Part shown: one piece after another, positions 60,359-64,000 of the stretch
Numbering within the stretch: position 1 is the first letter of the stretch
Layout of the letters: the number at the start of each line of letters is the position of its first letter
DNA from: Eudorina sp. 2006-703-Eu-15
Lineage: Eukaryota > Chlorophyta > Chlorophyceae > Chlamydomonadales > Volvocaceae
Reading direction: 5' to 3'
NCBI GenBank assembly: GCA_003117195.1
Contig: BDSI01000002.1
Span: 1,699,328 to 1,763,327 of the forward strand
Length of the DNA stretch: 64,000 nt
Notes under the pieces: model-generated
Told to the model about the DNA's origin: nothing
The model's database searches: none
Seen by the model: only the letters and a program-made list of their open reading frames with translations
Made by a program: the position numbers and the translations under genes

Positions 60359-63300
60359 GGTTGGCCGGGGAAAACGGGGGAACGCCGTCTGTTACGGCCC
60401 CAGAGCCTTATCCGTGCTGTTACGGCCGGGTGCCGTCCGGCGCGATGTGGCAGGATGGCGACTACGCAGGCCCCGCAAGGGGGCTACACGGTTGCGGGGG
60501 TTGCCGATGGGCGGCTCTCGGGGCTCGCCAGCTGGCACAACCGCAGGTACCGCGAGCGGATGAACGTGAGGAGGATGGTCGCAGCAGTCGGCCTTGAGAC
60601 ACGCGGATCGGTGCGGTGCGGCGCGGGTTGCGCGAGCACGCACGCATGCAGCCATCGGCAGGCGCCGAGCATTCATGGACGTGTCCGGCAGCCAGAAGTC
60701 GTCCCGCCCGCGCATCGCGTGTGTTTAATGAGAAGCCCGTGTGCGTATGTGTCTGCTTGCAGATGTTAGTAGTGAGTGTGCGTGTGTGTATCGTTACATA
60801 TCTGACCGGGCCCGACGTTGGCCAAGGACTGCTAACCCAGCCCTAACGGAAAGACCGCCAAAGCACTCTCTCCCGTGTGTATGTGCGTGTGTGTGTGTGA
60901 TGTGACAGTCCGATCGGTGAGCCGTGTGTGCGTGTATGTGGGTGGGGGTGCGTGTGTGGGCTGTGGGGGGTGGTTCTCTGGGAACATGCGCATGTATGCG
61001 TGTGGGTGTGGGAGCGGTGCGTTCCAGTGCGTCTTTCGTGAGCAGCTCAAGCATGCTTCCCGTCGCGCCCGGCAACATGGCCGAAGGGTCGTTGTACGGC
61101 GGCGTGGCGGGCGGTCGCCCAACCACACGTCGCCCGGCCTGTATGGAGGGGGCGCTCGTGGGGTAGACGGGATTGCGGGTATGGGGGGCTACGGGGCGGT
61201 TGGCCCTGATGGTTTCTCGAGCCCGCCCAACGGGATGATCGGCGAAGCATAACCACGAAACGGAAAGAGCGGGCGTTGGATGGAACGTGTTTCGTCCAGC
61301 ACATAACGCGTGGACGGTACAAATGACGCGGTGTGTCCACGACAGCAAACGCTGTGACAGGAAAGGAGGGAACGGTGCTCATGGCCGCTGACCCGCGGGT
61401 CCGCCGTCGCGGTGCGCGGATTCCTCCTTTCCGCGAACGAGGCACGAGACGATGGGATGACGACAACGCGCTGTTGGAACAGACCACTACGGATGAACCG
61501 CGGGGTTGTGGCACTGAAATCGCGCACGCACAGACTGCAGCGCCAGTCTAATGGCTGCGGCGCGAGGGGTACGGCGTCGCTGCGTCTGCCGACCAAACAG
61601 GGCCTCGGAGGCGTGTCGGGGTTTCGAGGTGAGCCACAGGCCTTGAATTTGTCTATGAATGAGAGCTGCAAGGCGGTCGGTGTTGTAGGGGATCCTGTTG
61701 TCGGGGATGCTTTTTTCCCACAACCCATTGTAGACCCGGCGTTCAGCCTTGATAGGGTCTTACAGGGCCTTCAAATGGGCCGCCGGCTGTTCCATCGCGC
61801 CACGGCTGATGGCAGCCTGTTGTAGTGTGCCGGGCAGTGTTTATGGCATCGGTGGTTTATGTATTGTGCGCGTGTGTGAGTGTGTGTGATCTGCGCGGGA
61901 GCGGCACGGTTGTGGCCCTGCTTGTACAAGCACCGCCACCCGGCCAAGATTGCGCTCGCGTTAATCTTGGCCGCAACTGGTCCTGCTGCTTGCACCGGGC
62001 CCGCCTTGCGAGGACTGCCTTGGCAGCGCTTGCGGTTGCCACATGGTCAAGTGTGTTGCGTTTGTGTATCATGGGCAATACATATAAATACTTCAGCTTG
62101 ACGGGCGGCGAAGGGGGTCGGGTCGGTTAGTGCCAAGCTATGGTGGATGCCAGTATGTGCGGCGGCTAATACCGCTAGTACCGGAGGAGCAAGCAAATGG
62201 CAGGAGCTTGAATGGCAAGCGTAGTAGAACGAAAGCGGTGAGCACGTGATGTGCGATGTTAAGCACCACTACGGCGGGCTGGGCGACGAGCGCCTCCCCG
62301 GCGTTACATGGACGTACGATGCAGTACTTGGCATGACGGGGACGTTAAGAGTTCCGTCGTAGGAGTGGGCGGCGTGGAGGTAAGCATATGAGGGAAAGAG
62401 GCGGCCGGGATGCGTACGATGTGACTGTGTGGTTGGTGAAAAGGCAGTGGTGCGCATGGTTGATGTCATGCGCATCGTACTGGGGGTGTGTTTGCATGTA
62501 ACTGTGGGTGGGGGGGTAGGGGTGGCGCGTCTGCGAGTTCGGCCGTTCATGTTGTGACGGCTCAGGTATACGGTTCACGACACGATGGTGTTTGTGGCGA
62601 TATAAGATGGGCCCGCTGAACTGTGTTGCAAATTGTTACGGAGCGGCCCGCTCGGGCGGCATGACGTGGCGGGATGGCGTGATCAGAGCCAGAGGCAACA
62701 GCTGCCTGCTGGCCGTAATAAGTGGCCTGGGTGGTTGCTATTGTATGTGAAGCGGGACGTCGGCCGTGGGGCCATGGGCCGTGGGGATGTGTCATGTTCC
62801 CCTGTGAAGCATCGCTTGGATCTGCCCTCATCAACGGCTGGGAGCGGTCCCGCACAGTCGGTGCGGTTGTTGCGCCGTTCCCGGAGCGAGGCGGGATGCG
62901 GGGAGGCCAGTTGGGGCTTTCCTATCGCCCGCCACAGGAGGTGCTGGCCGTCGCAGGAGGGGACCGCCAGGCCGGCGGGGGGGGGGGATAAAAATCAAAA
63001 ACAATGCCAGGCCGGAACGTGGCTGTGGCTACTGGCCGGGGGCCCAGGAGTCTCGGGGTCCATCTTTCCCGTCCAGTGCTCCCCGTGCAAAGGTTCCGAA
63101 ACCTACCCGACGGGCTTGAGAATAAGAGGCCGCCAACTGGGGGCGGTGCACTGTTGGCGGCGGGGCGGCCGCACCCGCCGCCCGCTGGATGAGACAGAAG
63201 ACGGTCGCGGCGAGACCGCTCTGCGGGTAAGTCGCGGAGCGTTGCCGGCGGCTGGGAGCTGTCATTCCCCGTTTGGACGGGGACGAAGGGCGAGAGCGGC

Positions 63301-64000
63301 GATTCGTTGAATAAACGGGCGGAGACGTGGGCGGATGCCGCGCCGCGCCGCACTGGGACGAGGGCAGCAGGCCGGGGCGAGGTCCGCAAGCAGCACGCGG
63401 ACACCTTTGGGCTGCGCGATCGCCAAAGGGTCTAACCAAAGGTTGGTTGCATCCGGCGCGCCAGATTGGCGGGTGTCGGGTTGATGGCAATTGGCACAGT
63501 GCGGCCCGATCCGTGGGTCTGCGGTCTGTCCTCCGCTCTGCAGCCCCCGTCCCCGGGGGTCCTTTTTGTCGTGTCCATGTATGATGTGGTCATCGGGGTA
63601 ACCAGTAACCACCCCGACCCGACCCGAGAGGCCGCCCATTCAGGTCGCATTTGCGGTACCCCCCGTGTACCAGCGGGCTCCGCTTTTTTTTGTGTTGGGA
63701 CTTGAAAGGGGCAGGGGCCGGCGTTGGTGAGTGAGGCGGGTGGCAGCGTTCTTTTGTGGCTTGGCGGCGGGCGTGGGTGCTGCCTCTCGCTGTGCCCTCG
63801 CCGCCCTAGAGCTGTACGTCAGCGTGGCGTGGTGAGGGCGTGTCGCCCGCCTTCGCGCCGGCGCCGTTGCAGAGGCAGCCGTGGCGGTGAGGACGGGGCG
63901 TTGAGCGACGAGGCGGCTGACACCTTCAAAAGAGAGGCGGCTGACACCGCAGAGAGAGGCCGCCCTGGGCCGCAGCGTGTTTGGTGGATTGCTGAAAAAA
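60359..64000. other. Non-coding tail of the window with GT-rich repeats
   Basis: Contains the probable 3' UTR of the receptor kinase, one dispersed-repeat copy (60797-60876), and GT/TG-rich stretches at 60755-60800 and 60870-61015. A frame ending at 61252 (LYGGGARGVDGIAGMGGYG, then SSPPNGMIGEA) looks mildly coding and might be an alternative last exon. Minus- and plus-strand frames at 62.5-63.7 kb have no motif. A 15-bp direct repeat GAGGCGGCTGACACC occurs at 63910-63924 and 63934-63948 near the right edge. Confidence 0.45.
60797..60876 (+). repeat. Diverged dispersed repeat, copy 2
   Basis: Matches 37302-37390 over about 75 bases (TCTGACCG, AAGGACTGCTAACCC, CGGAAAGACCGCC, AAGCACTC in order). 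It lies downstream of the receptor kinase. Confidence 0.5.

Overview
This window is nuclear DNA of a green alga, most likely a volvocine relative of Chlamydomonas. The evidence is GC-rich genes cut into many short GT-AG introns, long Ala/Gly/Gln/Pro low-complexity runs inside proteins, CAG, CCG and GT microsatellites, a degenerate Ty3/gypsy element, and protein families typical of these algae (PLAC8 Cys-rich membrane protein, plant-type TMEM33, very large TKL kinases with an HGD catalytic loop). There is no bacterial-style operon, CRISPR array or rRNA. The species cannot be fixed from the sequence alone.

Layout. 1-7848 is a satellite array of 42 complete units of about 183/184 bp plus a partial one, with higher-order structure. 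8.0-12.4 kb is a transposon graveyard: repeated palindromes, a complete 427-bp miniature LTR element (TRIM) with target-site duplication, and a broken gypsy reverse transcriptase/RNase H. 12.5-14.1 kb (+) is a four-exon PLAC8-family gene. 14.5-21.3 kb holds no gene I can support. 21.3-30.5 kb (-) is a giant TKL-type protein kinase. 32.0-34.6 kb (+) is a complete five-exon TMEM33/Pom33-type ER membrane protein. 36.3-48.2 kb (+) is a chromatin-type protein of about 2250 residues with two SAND-like modules, a Tudor/Agenet-like domain, polyQ and Glu/Ala repeats, and a C-terminal alpha-crystallin-like fold. 50.6-60.4 kb (+) is a receptor-like TKL kinase with signal peptide, ectodomain and one TM segment. 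It has a single in-frame TAG in the ectodomain and an intron carrying a near-perfect hairpin. 60.4-64 kb is mostly non-coding with GT repeats.

The genes do not form one pathway. Two of the four well-resolved products are kinases of the same broad class, one soluble-looking and one membrane-anchored, on opposite strands, separated by the TMEM33 and SAND/Tudor genes. Exon models were built by hand from reading-frame continuity, splice-site sequence and phase matching. Phases agree at every junction listed, but no transcript evidence was available. Strongest leads: the TRIM with tRNA-like B-box sequence, the in-frame stop between phase-matched exons, the intronic hairpin, the satellite's higher-order organisation, and the unusual SAND/Tudor/Hsp20-like architecture.
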